The position numbers and the translations under genes are program-made. Shown piece by piece: positions 50,633 to 58,246 of a DNA stretch of 64,000 bases. Positions within the stretch are counted from its first letter, which is position 1. Every line of letters starts with the position of its first letter. The stretch covers positions 184,264-248,263 of the forward strand of contig NZ_MCGQ01000006.1 of assembly GCF_002242805.1 (NCBI RefSeq), written 5' to 3'. This DNA is from Streptomyces diastatochromogenes (GTDB lineage: Bacteria; Actinomycetota; Actinomycetes; Streptomycetales; Streptomycetaceae). Below the pieces are notes generated by a model that was not told the origin of the DNA, made no database searches, and saw only the letters and a list, made by a program, of their open reading frames with translations.

Positions 50633-51556
50633 TCAGAGGTTGGTGAGGTCCACCGGGATCTTCGGCTCGCAGCCGTCCCGGAGGATGGTCGCCTCGATCA
50701 GGCCGTAGGGCCGGTCCGCGGCGTAGTAGACCTCGTTGTCGTTCTTGAGCCCGAAGGGCTCCAGGTCGACCAGGAAGTGGTGCTTGTTCGGCAGGGAGAA
50801 GCGCACCTCGTCGATCTCGCTGCGGTTGTTGATGATGCGCGAGCCCATCTGGTACAGCGTCTGCTGCAGGGAGAGGGAGTACGTCTCGGCGAAGGCCTGG
50901 AGCATGTGCTTCTTGACCTGCTCGTAGGACTTCTCCCAGTTGGGCATCTTCTGCTCGTCGTCGGTCCAGTTGAACCGCCAGCGGCCGGAGACCTGGGTGG
51001 CCAGGATGCGGTCGTACGCCTCCTGCAGAGTCGTGTACTTGTCCTTGACGTAACCCCAGAACTCGGAGTTCGTCGAGTTCATGACGACCAGGTCCTTGAG
51101 GCCGGAGATGACCTCCCACTTCTCACCGTCGTAGGTGATCTGGGTGACGCGGGTCTCCTGGCCCTTGCGGACGAAGGAGTGCTTGACCTCGTCGGCGCCG
51201 ATGAACTTGGAGTTGGCGTCGGAGGTCGCGATCCGCTCCCAGGCGTACTCCTCGATCCGGATCCGGGCGCGGTGGATCGGCTCCTGCGAGGTGACGAAGT
51301 GGCGGGCGAGGTGGATGCCGAACTGCTCGGCGGACTCGATGCCGTGCTCCTTGGCGAACGCGTACACCGTGTTCTTGGTGGTGTCGGTCGGCAGGCAGTT
51401 GGCGTTGGAGCCGGAGTAGTGGACCTCTTCCATGTCGCCGCTCAGGGCGACGGAGACGTTGAGGTCCTTGATGTGGTGGGTGGCGCCGTCCCGCGTGATC
51501 TTTACGACTCGGTTCTCGGCCTTGCCGTACTGGTTCTGTCCCAGGATGGTGGGCAT
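50633..51556 (-). CDS. Factor-independent urate oxidase (uricase)
   Basis: 307-aa uricase converting urate and O2 to 5-hydroxyisourate and H2O2. The N-terminus ILGQNQYGKAENRVVKITRD carries the catalytic Lys (about residue 12) and PTDTTKNTVYAFAKEHGI the Thr of the Thr/Lys pair. RFNWTDDEQKM and VRFSLPNKHHFLVDLEPFGLKNDNEVYYAADRPYG form the second half. Length is standard for a tunnelling-fold tetramer. In the operon its stop is 122 bp before the deaminase start and uraH precedes it by only 4 bp, so it is probably translated from the same message. Confidence 0.97.
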   Translation of the reverse strand: MPTILGQNQYGKAENRVVKITRDGATHHIKDLNVSVALSGDMEEVHYSGSNANCLPTDTTKNTVYAFAKEHGIESAEQFGIHLARHFVTSQEPIHRARIRIEEYAWERIATSDANSKFIGADEVKHSFVRKGQETRVTQITYDGEKWEVISGLKDLVVMNSTNSEFWGYVKDKYTTLQEAYDRILATQVSGRWRFNWTDDEQKMPNWEKSYEQVKKHMLQAFAETYSLSLQQTLYQMGSRIINNRSEIDEVRFSLPNKHHFLVDLEPFGLKNDNEVYYAADRPYGLIEATILRDGCEPKIPVDLTNL

Positions 51557-51560
51557 TTAG

Positions 51561-51953
51561 CTAGCTCCCTCGGTAAACGGAGTAGCCGAACGGGTTGAGC
51601 AGCAGCGGCACGTGGTAGTGCTCCCCGGGGTTGACGGCGAAAGTGATCGCCACCTCGGGGAAGAACACGTCACCGCTGTCCCGATTCGCGGGGGCGTCCT
51701 GCTGCGCATCGGCTTGCTTCTTCTCGAAATACGTCTCGACGGCGAAGTCGAGCCGTACGTGTGTCGTCCCCTCCGGCAGGTCCGGAAGGTCCTTGCACCG
51801 GCCGTCCGCGTCGGTCGCGGAGCCTCCGAGCGCCTGCCACTCCGCGTCCCGGCCGCTGCGGGCGGAAAGCTGGATGGCGACGCCCTCGGCGGGGCGGCCG
51901 ACGGAGGTGTCCAGGATGTGCGTGGACACGGAGGCGGTGGTGCTGGTGCTCAT
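51561..51953 (-). CDS. uraH: 5-hydroxyisourate hydrolase (transthyretin-like)
   Basis: 130-aa HIU hydrolase converting 5-hydroxyisourate to OHCU. The catalytic His is in TASVSTHILDTSVGRPAEGV (about residue 12), the middle has EVAITFAVNPGEHYHVPLLLNPFGYSVYRGS, and the C-terminal tetrapeptide YRGS is diagnostic. Length and fold match bacterial PucM. The start is 4 bp after the uraD stop and the end is 4 bp before uricase, so the three are translated together. It prevents racemic decay of the urate product. Confidence 0.96.
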   Translation of the reverse strand: MSTSTTASVSTHILDTSVGRPAEGVAIQLSARSGRDAEWQALGGSATDADGRCKDLPDLPEGTTHVRLDFAVETYFEKKQADAQQDAPANRDSGDVFFPEVAITFAVNPGEHYHVPLLLNPFGYSVYRGS

Positions 51954-51957
51954 GGTC

Positions 51958-52470
51958 TCAGGCGTCCTCTTCGACGAGTCGGGCCAGTCGGATGCGGTTG
52001 ATCTTGCCCAGCTCGGTGCGGACGATCTCCCGCTCCTGCTCCGGCGAGTTCCCGATCCGCTCCTTGACCGCGTCCCGCATCTGCTCGCCGGTCCGGCCGG
52101 TGGCGCAGATGAGGAAGACGTGGCCGAACTTGTCCTGGTAGGCCAGGTTCAGTTCGAGCATCTCCGTCTTCAGCTCCTCGGCGGCGCCGGCCATGCCGGC
52201 CTGCTCCCGGGCGGAGGTCGGGTCGCCGGGCTTGGGGCGGCCGATCGGCGCGTGGCCGGCCATCGCCTCCTCCAGGTCCGCGGTGCTCAGCTCGGCCATG
52301 GCGGCGTCGCTGGCGGCGTACAGGTCGTCGGCGGTGGTGTACGGGCGGGCGGCGAGCAGCCGCCGGCCCCACTCGCTGGAGGCGCACGCCTCGTGGAGGT
52401 CGGCAAGTGCCGCGTGCTCCTCCAGGACGTTGAACCGGGCCAGGCCCGGGGGCGTGGAAGTCGTAGTCAC
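51958..52470 (-). CDS. uraD: OHCU decarboxylase
   Basis: 170-aa OHCU decarboxylase making (S)-allantoin. The catalytic His is in LEEAMAGHAPIGRPK (GHAPIG, about residue 73), the pair LKTEMLELNLAYQDKFGHVFLICATGRTGEQM carries the conserved Glu and Arg environment, and KINRIRLARLV ends it. First gene of the urate operon: uraD-uraH-uricase-deaminase, with the permease downstream. GTG at 52470 has GGAGGCCCCC upstream in the leader. Operators shared with allantoin genes lie 75-96 bp upstream. Confidence 0.94.
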   Translation of the reverse strand: MTTTSTPPGLARFNVLEEHAALADLHEACASSEWGRRLLAARPYTTADDLYAASDAAMAELSTADLEEAMAGHAPIGRPKPGDPTSAREQAGMAGAAEELKTEMLELNLAYQDKFGHVFLICATGRTGEQMRDAVKERIGNSPEQEREIVRTELGKINRIRLARLVEEDA

Positions 52471-52544
52471 GGGGGCCTCCGTGGCCGGAAACGGCCGTCG
52501 TGCTGAACGGGCTGCGAACAGCTAACGCCCTCCGAAACACGACG

Positions 52545-52566
52545 TCAACACTTTGTTGAAAATTCC
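52545..52566. promoter_or_regulatory. Putative AllR operator upstream of the urate operon
   Basis: TCAAC-ACTTT-GTTGA (52545-52559) followed by a TTCC half-site (52563-52566). The core matches sites before allB and malate synthase, here 75-96 bp before uraD. The downstream GGAA half-site of the second motif is missing, so this site may be weaker or use only the TCAAC element. Confidence 0.5.
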
Positions 52567-52596
52567 GGGTAACACAACTGATCCCGCGGCGCGGGC

Positions 52597-52965
52597 TCAG
52601 GCACCCTTCTCCCGGTTCAGGTAGTTGTAGACCGTGAAGCGGCTGACGCCCAGCGCGCTCGCCACGGTCTCCACCCCGTGCCGCACGGCGAAGGCGCCCC
52701 GTGCCTCCAGTATGCGCACGACCTCCTGCTTGGCCTTGCGGTCCAGGTCGGCCAGCGGCCGGCCCTGGCGGCGCTCCATGGCGGCCAGGATGTGGTCGAG
52801 GGAGTCGGCGAGCTGGGGCAGGCGTACGGCGACGACGTCGACGCCCTCCCAGGTGAGGACGACGTCCTCGGGGCCGGCCTCGTCGGGCGGGAGCATGTCC
52901 CCGCCCATGGCGTCGACCAGCGGCTTCACGGCCGTGATGAAGGGCTCGTCCCCGGTACCGGTCAT
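52597..52965 (-). CDS. DauR-like HTH regulator (HTH_22 type)
   Basis: 122-aa protein. About 60 N-terminal residues (ITAVKPLVDAMGGDMLPPDEAGPEDVVLTWEGVDVVAVRLPQLADSLDHILAAME) look like a small ligand or regulatory part. They are followed by LADLDRKAKQEVVRILEARGAFAVRHGVETVASALGVSRFTVYNYLNREKGA, the HTH_22 pattern of DauR-like regulators. It ends 126 bp before uraD on the same strand, a natural position for a pathway regulator in addition to the IclR protein. ATG at 52965 overlaps the thiamine-binding-like gene by 4 bp. Target genes are inferred from position. Confidence 0.8.
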   Translation of the reverse strand: MTGTGDEPFITAVKPLVDAMGGDMLPPDEAGPEDVVLTWEGVDVVAVRLPQLADSLDHILAAMERRQGRPLADLDRKAKQEVVRILEARGAFAVRHGVETVASALGVSRFTVYNYLNREKGA

Positions 52966-53210
52966 TCGCCCGCTCCGATCACGTTGACCTGCAGCGAGAT
53001 CCGGGTGGCACCGGCTTCCAGGGTCCTGCGCAGCAGTGCGTCCACGGCGGTCAGCACCGCGTCGGCGCCGCCCTCCGCCGTGTTGCCGAACGGGCCGACG
53101 TCCACCGCGTCCAGCTCCGCCGCCTCGATCACCTCGCGGGCCGCCAGCGCGTGCGCGGGCGCCTCGTCCAGGTCGAAGGGCTCGGTCGTGAACTCCACTC
53201 TCAGTCGCAC
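52962..53210 (-). CDS. Small thiamine-binding-like protein (MTH1187/YqgV type)
   Basis: 82-aa ferredoxin-like fold protein. VRLRVEFTTEPFDLDEAPAHALAAREVIEAAELDAVDVGPFGNTAEGGADAVLTAVDALLRRTLEAGATRISLQVNVIG matches the strand-helix pattern and GPxGxTxEG loop of the MTH1187/YqgV family, which binds thiamine or related compounds. GTG at 53210 is used. The stop overlaps the HTH gene start (ATGA), so the two are a coupled pair upstream of the urate operon. Whether it senses a purine or thiamine-like ligand is unknown. Confidence 0.75.
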   Translation of the reverse strand: MRLRVEFTTEPFDLDEAPAHALAAREVIEAAELDAVDVGPFGNTAEGGADAVLTAVDALLRRTLEAGATRISLQVNVIGAGE

Positions 53211-53341
53211 TGTGCCCCCATGGCATCTGCTCCGACCCGCGCGTTCCGCCAGGTCCGCGGCGCTGGGGGTCGGACCGCCCCGGCCGCTTGGGGAGACCTT
53301 AACGGACACGTGTGCCGAGCCGGGGTCCCGAGCAGGTCCGG

Positions 53342-53416
53342 CTTCCCGCGACCTTCCTGCCGGCCTTCCCGCGACCTTCCTACGACCTGTCGCGACTTCC
53401 CGCGACTTCCCGCGAC
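53342..53416. repeat. Short direct repeat cluster CTTCCCGCGAC
   Basis: Four copies of CTTCCCGCGAC at 53342, 53365, 53396 and 53406 (the last two overlap by one base) in the 267-bp gap before the transglycosylase gene. It may be a local replication slippage product or a multi-copy binding site. The rest of the gap shows nothing recognised. Confidence 0.6.
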
Positions 53417-53477
53417 GGACGGGCCGCCCGCCCGCGTAGAGCAGGGGACGGAAGCCGCACAGGGAGGGGACCACGAG

Positions 53478-54509
53478 GTGCGCACATTCGGGTCGGGCGT
53501 GTTCAGAGGCGCCAGGGGTACGGCGGTCGCGGCGGCGGCGATGGCCGCGCTGACCGCGTCCCAGGCGCCGGGGGCGGTGTCGGCGTCGCAGGCCGTGGAG
53601 CCCGTGCCGAAGCCGGCACCCGCCGAGCACGGCCCCAGCGTGTCCGGCGACACCCCCTACCGCACCGATCTGCCCCCGCTGCGGCCCCGCAAGGCGGCCT
53701 CGGCCCAGGGAGCGCCGGGCGGCGCCCTGCCCGCGACCGTGTTCGCCGCCTACCGGCGCGCCGAGGCGGAGCTGGCCCGCACCGCGCCCGGCTGCCGGCT
53801 GCGCTGGCAGCTGCTGGCCGCGATCGGCCAGGTGGAGTCCGGGCAGGCACGGGGCGGCCGGGTGACCCCGGACGGTACGACCGTGACGCCGATCCTCGGG
53901 CCCCGGCTGACCGGCGGTGCCTACGCCGTCGTCCCCGACACCGACGGCGGGGCCTACGACGGGGACGCGGCGTACGACCGCGCGGTCGGCCCGATGCAGT
54001 TCATCCCGTCGACCTGGGCCCACTGGGGCGCGGACGGCAACGGGGACGGGCACGCGGACCCGGACAACGTCTACGACGCGGCGCTCGCCGCCGGACGCTA
54101 TCTGTGCGCCGGCGGCCGGGACCTCTCGAACCCCGCCGACCTGGACCGGGCGATCCTCGGCTACAACCACTCGGACGCCTATCTGCGCACGGTCCGGGCC
54201 TGGTACGCGTACTACCTGACCGGACACCGGGTGGTGCCGGACGCGTCCGGCGCGTCCCGGGACCGGCCGAAGCCGTCCCGTCCGAAGACCCCGAAACCCT
54301 CGCCGAAGCCGTCCGAGGACCGCAAGCCGGGCCCGGGCCCCTCGCGCACGCCGCCGGCACCGCCCGCCTCGCCCTCCGCCTCCCCGTCCCGTACGCCCGA
54401 CGTCCCGAAGGCGTCGGAGACTCCACTGGTCCCCCTCCCCCGGCCGACCCTCACGCTGCCCGGCGGCGGCGTACTGCCCGACCCCGGCCCACTGACCAGC
54501 AACGGCTAG
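53478..54509 (+). CDS. Secreted lytic transglycosylase-like protein
   Basis: 343-aa secreted protein. A signal region (about 1-40, AAAAMAALTASQAPGAVSAS) precedes a spacer. A transglycosylase SLT/MltB-type domain (about 85-240) has the catalytic Glu in LLAAIGQVESGQARGG, the loop AVGPMQFIPSTWAHWG, an EF-hand-like DGNGDGHADPDNVYDAALAAGRYLC and LGYNHSDAYLRTVRAWYAYY. The tail is Pro/Ser/Lys-rich (about 250-330), probably wall-embedded. It should cut peptidoglycan glycan strands during growth or sporulation. GTG at 53478 follows AGGGAGGGGACCACGAG. Confidence 0.9.
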   Translation: MRTFGSGVFRGARGTAVAAAAMAALTASQAPGAVSASQAVEPVPKPAPAEHGPSVSGDTPYRTDLPPLRPRKAASAQGAPGGALPATVFAAYRRAEAELARTAPGCRLRWQLLAAIGQVESGQARGGRVTPDGTTVTPILGPRLTGGAYAVVPDTDGGAYDGDAAYDRAVGPMQFIPSTWAHWGADGNGDGHADPDNVYDAALAAGRYLCAGGRDLSNPADLDRAILGYNHSDAYLRTVRAWYAYYLTGHRVVPDASGASRDRPKPSRPKTPKPSPKPSEDRKPGPGPSRTPPAPPASPSASPSRTPDVPKASETPLVPLPRPTLTLPGGGVLPDPGPLTSNG

Positions 54510-54609
54510 AACACGATGCGTCTCGGCCCCTCCACAACCGCGGATACTCGGCGGTAATGTCGCCACCCGCCGGAAGCACCGACCGGTGGGTGAGCGCGAA
54601 GGGGCCCTC

Positions 54610-55602
54610 ATGGCGACGGACATGCCTGCGGACATACAGGCCGCCGACGAGCGTTGGCAGCGCATGTGGAGCCACCGCGAGCAGTTGCTCAAGGTGGCCC
54701 GGCGCCGGTCGATGAGCCCGGAGGACGCCGAGGACGCCGTCCATGAGGCGATGCTGCGCGCCGCCGAGCGCCCGGAACTCGACGACGAGCGCCTCGGCGC
54801 CTGGCTGACCACCGTGACGATGCGGCTGTGCGTCGACCGGCACCGGCAGGTCAACCGGGAAGCCGAGGTCGGGGGCAGCCCCACGCTCCACGCACCGGGC
54901 CCCGTGCCGGTCGAGGAGGCGGTGTGCGACCGGGCCGAGGCGAAGTGGGTGGCCGTCCGCAGCGGGGAGCTGCCCGCCCGGCAGGCGGAGGCCCTGCGGC
55001 TGAGGTCCGAGGATCTGGACGTGAGCCAGGTCGCCGTGCGGATGGGGCTCAGCTACCGGACGGTCGAGTCGCTGCTGGCCCGGGCCCGGCGGACGCTGCG
55101 CGCCTCGCTGGCCGGGACGCTCGGGGTGGTGCTGTTCCTGCTCGGACGCGGACGGCCGCGCGGGGCGGGGAAGGCCCAGGCCGTGGCGGTCACCTCGACC
55201 GCGGCGACCCTGGCGGTGGCGGGGTTCGTGCTGCCGTACGCGCTCGACGGGGGCGGTGGGACGGGTGCTCCGGCTCCACGGCCTGCCGTGTCCAGCGGGG
55301 CGCAGGTCCTCCGGACGGACAGCACCCGGCAGGTGCGCTCTCCGGAGACGCCCGGGCCGGCGGCGACGGCGGCCCCGAGCCGGGCGGCGACTCGGCCACC
55401 CGCTGACCGATCCGTCGTACCGCTCTCCGTGCCGCCTCTGCCGGAGGTCTCGTCGCCTCCGCTTCCCGAGCTGCCGGTGGAGTCGGCGGTGCCGTCGCTC
55501 CCCTCGGTACCAACGCTCCCCTCGGTCACGGGCGCTCCCGCCGTGCCGTCCGTTCCCGTCGCCGTACCCACGCCTTCCTTGAAGCTGCCGAAGCTGCCGT
55601 AG
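54610..55602 (+). CDS. ECF-type RNA polymerase sigma factor with membrane tail
   Basis: 330-aa protein. Residues about 1-175 form a sigma-70-like ECF factor: region 2 (REQLLKVARRRSMSPEDAEDAVHEAMLRAAER) and region 4 (RQAEALRLRSEDLDVSQVAVRMGLSYRTVESLLARARRTLRASL). Then comes a hydrophobic segment (TLGVVLFLLGRG and AVTSTAATLAVAGFVLPYAL) and a long Pro/Ser/Val-rich tail (PAPRPAVSS...LPSVPTLPS). This puts the sigma head in the cytoplasm and the tail across the membrane, an unusual form with anti-sigma-like topology. ATG at 54610 follows GAAGGGG. It lies immediately upstream of the MCE operon and may control it. Confidence 0.85.
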   Translation: MATDMPADIQAADERWQRMWSHREQLLKVARRRSMSPEDAEDAVHEAMLRAAERPELDDERLGAWLTTVTMRLCVDRHRQVNREAEVGGSPTLHAPGPVPVEEAVCDRAEAKWVAVRSGELPARQAEALRLRSEDLDVSQVAVRMGLSYRTVESLLARARRTLRASLAGTLGVVLFLLGRGRPRGAGKAQAVAVTSTAATLAVAGFVLPYALDGGGGTGAPAPRPAVSSGAQVLRTDSTRQVRSPETPGPAATAAPSRAATRPPADRSVVPLSVPPLPEVSSPPLPELPVESAVPSLPSVPTLPSVTGAPAVPSVPVAVPTPSLKLPKLP

Positions 55603-55646
55603 CCGAGCTGCCGTAACCCCCCGTCAACGCGTCCGAAAAAAATCTT

Positions 55647-55666
55647 GCGTCCGTCGCGACGGACGC
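55647..55666. promoter_or_regulatory. 20-bp palindrome before the MCE operon
   Basis: GCGTCCGTCGCGACGGACGC is a perfect 20-bp palindrome 60 bp before the MCE ATPase start, preceded by an A-rich run (AAAAAAA at 55636-55642). It could be a repressor operator or a leader hairpin. The region 55603-55725 has no gene. Confidence 0.55.
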
Positions 55667-55725
55667 CCCGCCCCTCCCCGTAGAGCAGATGTCGGAGCTG
55701 CTCCACGGGCGAAGGGTGGGACCGG

Positions 55726-56655
55726 ATGGGTGTCGAGATCTGTGTGGAAGGGCTGACCAAGTCCTTCGGTCACCAGGTCATCTGGCAGGACGTCTCGCTG
55801 ACGCTGCCCGCCGGCGAGGTGTCGGTGATGCTCGGTCCCTCCGGGACGGGCAAGTCGGTGTTCCTCAAGACGCTCGTCGGACTGCTGAAGCCGGAGCGCG
55901 GGTCGGTCAGGGTCGCGGGCCGGGACATCACCCGGCTGCGCGAGCACGACCTGTACGAGGTGCGGAAGCTGTTCGGCGTGCTGTTCCAGGACGGCGCGCT
56001 GTTCGGCTCGATGAACCTGTACGACAACATCGCCTTCCCGCTGCGCGAGCACACCCGCAAGTCCGAGAGCGAGATCCGGCGGATCGTGCTGGAGAAGATG
56101 GACATGGTCGGGCTGATCGGCGCCGAGGGGAAGTTGCCCGGCGAGATCTCCGGCGGTATGCGCAAGCGGGCCGGGCTCGCCCGCGCCCTGGTGCTCGACC
56201 CGGAGATCATCCTCTTCGACGAGCCGGACTCGGGCCTCGACCCGGTGCGCGTGGCCTACCTCAACCAGCTCATCGTCGACCTCAACGCGCAGATCGACGC
56301 GACCTTCCTGATCGTCACGCACGACATCGCCTCGGCCCGCCAGGTCCCGGACAACATCGGGCTGCTGTTCCGCCGTGAGCTGGTGATGTTCGGGCCCCGC
56401 GAGGACCTGCTGACCAGCAACGAGCCCGTCGTACGGCAGTTCCTGAACGGCCGGATGCAGGGGCCGATCGGCATGGCGGAGGAGAAGGACGCGGCGCAGG
56501 TCCAGCAGGAGCTGGCGCAGATCGACGAGCGCGGCCCGGCCGAGGGCCTTCCTCCCCGTCTGCTGCCGAGCCCCGGCATCACCCGCCCGCCCCGCTGGGA
56601 GGCGATCGCGAGACGGGAGGCCGGGCTGCGCTGGGAGGAGGTGAGCGGCGCATGA
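55726..56655 (+). CDS. MCE-associated ABC transporter ATPase (Mkl/MlaF-type)
   Basis: 309-aa ABC ATPase. Walker A is LGPSGTGKSVFLKTL (about residues 36-50), the signature is ISGGMRKRAGLARAL, and Walker B is EIILFDEPDSGLDP (about 160-173), followed by the H-loop TFLIVTHDI. The C-terminal extension contains PVVRQFLNGRMQGPIGMAEEK. It powers the MCE system with the two YrbE permeases. ATG follows GGGTGGGACCGG. First gene of the MCE operon; the YrbE1A start overlaps its end by 4 bp. Confidence 0.95.
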   Translation: MGVEICVEGLTKSFGHQVIWQDVSLTLPAGEVSVMLGPSGTGKSVFLKTLVGLLKPERGSVRVAGRDITRLREHDLYEVRKLFGVLFQDGALFGSMNLYDNIAFPLREHTRKSESEIRRIVLEKMDMVGLIGAEGKLPGEISGGMRKRAGLARALVLDPEIILFDEPDSGLDPVRVAYLNQLIVDLNAQIDATFLIVTHDIASARQVPDNIGLLFRRELVMFGPREDLLTSNEPVVRQFLNGRMQGPIGMAEEKDAAQVQQELAQIDERGPAEGLPPRLLPSPGITRPPRWEAIARREAGLRWEEVSGA

Positions 56656-57422
56656 GTCTCTCCCCGACAGGCGCGCTGCGGCACTCGGGCAACCTGTTCG
56701 CGATGGCGCTGGACGTCGTCCGGACCCTGCCCCGACGGCCCTTCCAGGCAAGGGAGTTCATCCAGCAGGCCTGGTTCGTGGCGAGCGTCACCATCCTGCC
56801 GACGGCTCTGGTGTCGATCCCCTTCGGGGCCGTCATCGCCCTCCAGATCGGCAGCCTGACCCGGCAGTTGGGCGCGCAGTCCTTCTCCGGTGCGGCATCC
56901 GTGCTCGCGGTCCTGCGCGAGGCCTCGCCGATCGTCACCGCGCTGCTCATCGCGGGCGCGGGCGGCACGGCGATCTGCGCGGACCTCGGGGCCCGGAAGA
57001 TCCGGGACGAGATCGACGCGATGCAGGTGCTGGGCATCGACCCGATCCACCGGCTCGTCGTACCGCGCGTGCTGGCCTCGATGGTCGTGGCCGTGCTGCT
57101 CAACGGCCTGGTGTCCGTGGTCGGAGTGGCCGGCGGCTACTTCTTCAACGTCGTTCTGCAGAACGGCACTCCGGGCGCCTACCTCGCCTCCTTCACCACC
57201 CTCGCCCAGCTCTCCGACCTGTGGGCGGCCGAGTTCAAGGCGCTGGTGTTCGGGGCCATCGCGGCGATCGTCGCCTCGTACAAGGGGCTGACCGCGAAGG
57301 GCGGGCCGAAGGGCGTGGGCGACGCCGTGAACCAGTCGGTGGTGATCACCTTCATGTTGCTGTTCGTGACGAACTTCGTGATGACCGCGGTGTACTTCCA
57401 GATCGTCCCGCAGAGGGGTTAG
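56652..57422 (+). CDS. MlaE/YrbE-family permease (YrbE1A)
   Basis: 256-aa integral membrane permease with five or six hydrophobic segments. It has the MlaE motif IPFGAVIALQIGSLTRQLGAQSFSGAASVLAVLREASPIVTALLIAGAGGTAICADLGARKIRDEIDAMQVLGIDPIHRLVVPRVLASM, including the EIDAMxVxGIDP elbow helix that contacts the ATPase. It is the first of two YrbE subunits. Its ATG overlaps the ATPase stop by 4 bp. Confidence 0.93.
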   Translation: MSLSPTGALRHSGNLFAMALDVVRTLPRRPFQAREFIQQAWFVASVTILPTALVSIPFGAVIALQIGSLTRQLGAQSFSGAASVLAVLREASPIVTALLIAGAGGTAICADLGARKIRDEIDAMQVLGIDPIHRLVVPRVLASMVVAVLLNGLVSVVGVAGGYFFNVVLQNGTPGAYLASFTTLAQLSDLWAAEFKALVFGAIAAIVASYKGLTAKGGPKGVGDAVNQSVVITFMLLFVTNFVMTAVYFQIVPQRG

Positions 57423-57425
57423 CCG

Positions 57426-58241
57426 ATGCGACCACTCGAACGCCCCCTGCGCTCCCTCGAAGAGCTGGGCACCCAACTCTCCTTCTACGGCCGCTCATTG
57501 GCGTGGACGGGCCGCACCCTGCGCCGCTACAAGAAGGAGATCCTGCGGCTGCTGGCCGAGGTCAGCTTCGGGCGCGGTGCGCTCGCCGTCGTCGGCGGCA
57601 CGGTCGGCGTCATCGCCTTCCTCTCCTTCTTCACCGGCACCGAGGTCGGCCTCCAGGGCTACGCGGCCCTCAACCAGCTCGGCACCTCCAACTTCGTGGC
57701 GTTCCTCTCGGCGTACTTCAACACCCGGGAGATCGCCCCGCTGGTGGCCGGGCTCGCCCTGTCCGCGACGGTCGGCGCCGGCTTCACCGCGCAGCTCGGC
57801 GCGATGCGGATCAGCGAAGAGACCGACGCGCTGGAGGTGATGGGCGTGCCCTCGCTGCCGTTCCTGGTGACGACGCGGATGATCGCCGGCTTCGTCGCCG
57901 TGATCCCGCTGTACGTCGTAGGGCTGCTGTCCTCGTACCTGGCCGCCCGCACCATCACCACCGGCTACTACGGGCAGTCGACGGGCACGTACGACCACTA
58001 CTTCCACCAGTACCTGCCGCCCGTCGACGTGCTGTGGTCCTTCGGCAAGGTGATCGTCTTCGCCGTGCTGATCATCCTGGTGCACTGCTACTACGGCTAC
58101 TACGCGAGCGGCGGTCCGGCGGGAGTCGGCGTCGCGGTGGGGCGTGCGGTGCGGACGTCGATCGTCGCCATCAACGTCCTGGACTTCTTCCTGAGCCTCG
58201 CGATCTGGGGCGCCAACACGACCGTACGGATCGCGGGGTGA
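57426..58241 (+). CDS. MlaE/YrbE-family permease (YrbE1B)
   Basis: 271-aa second YrbE permease. It has the same layout: SLAWTGRTLRRYKKEILRLL precedes the membrane, then LVAGLALSATVGAGFTAQLGAMRISEETDALEVMGVPSLPFLVTTRMIAGFVAVIPLYVVGLLSSYLAARTITTGYYGQSTG, with EETDALEVMGVP as the coupling helix. It should pair with YrbE1A to form the heterodimeric channel. It starts 3 bp after YrbE1A stops. Confidence 0.93.
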   Translation: MRPLERPLRSLEELGTQLSFYGRSLAWTGRTLRRYKKEILRLLAEVSFGRGALAVVGGTVGVIAFLSFFTGTEVGLQGYAALNQLGTSNFVAFLSAYFNTREIAPLVAGLALSATVGAGFTAQLGAMRISEETDALEVMGVPSLPFLVTTRMIAGFVAVIPLYVVGLLSSYLAARTITTGYYGQSTGTYDHYFHQYLPPVDVLWSFGKVIVFAVLIILVHCYYGYYASGGPAGVGVAVGRAVRTSIVAINVLDFFLSLAIWGANTTVRIAG

Positions 58242-58246
58242 GGCCG

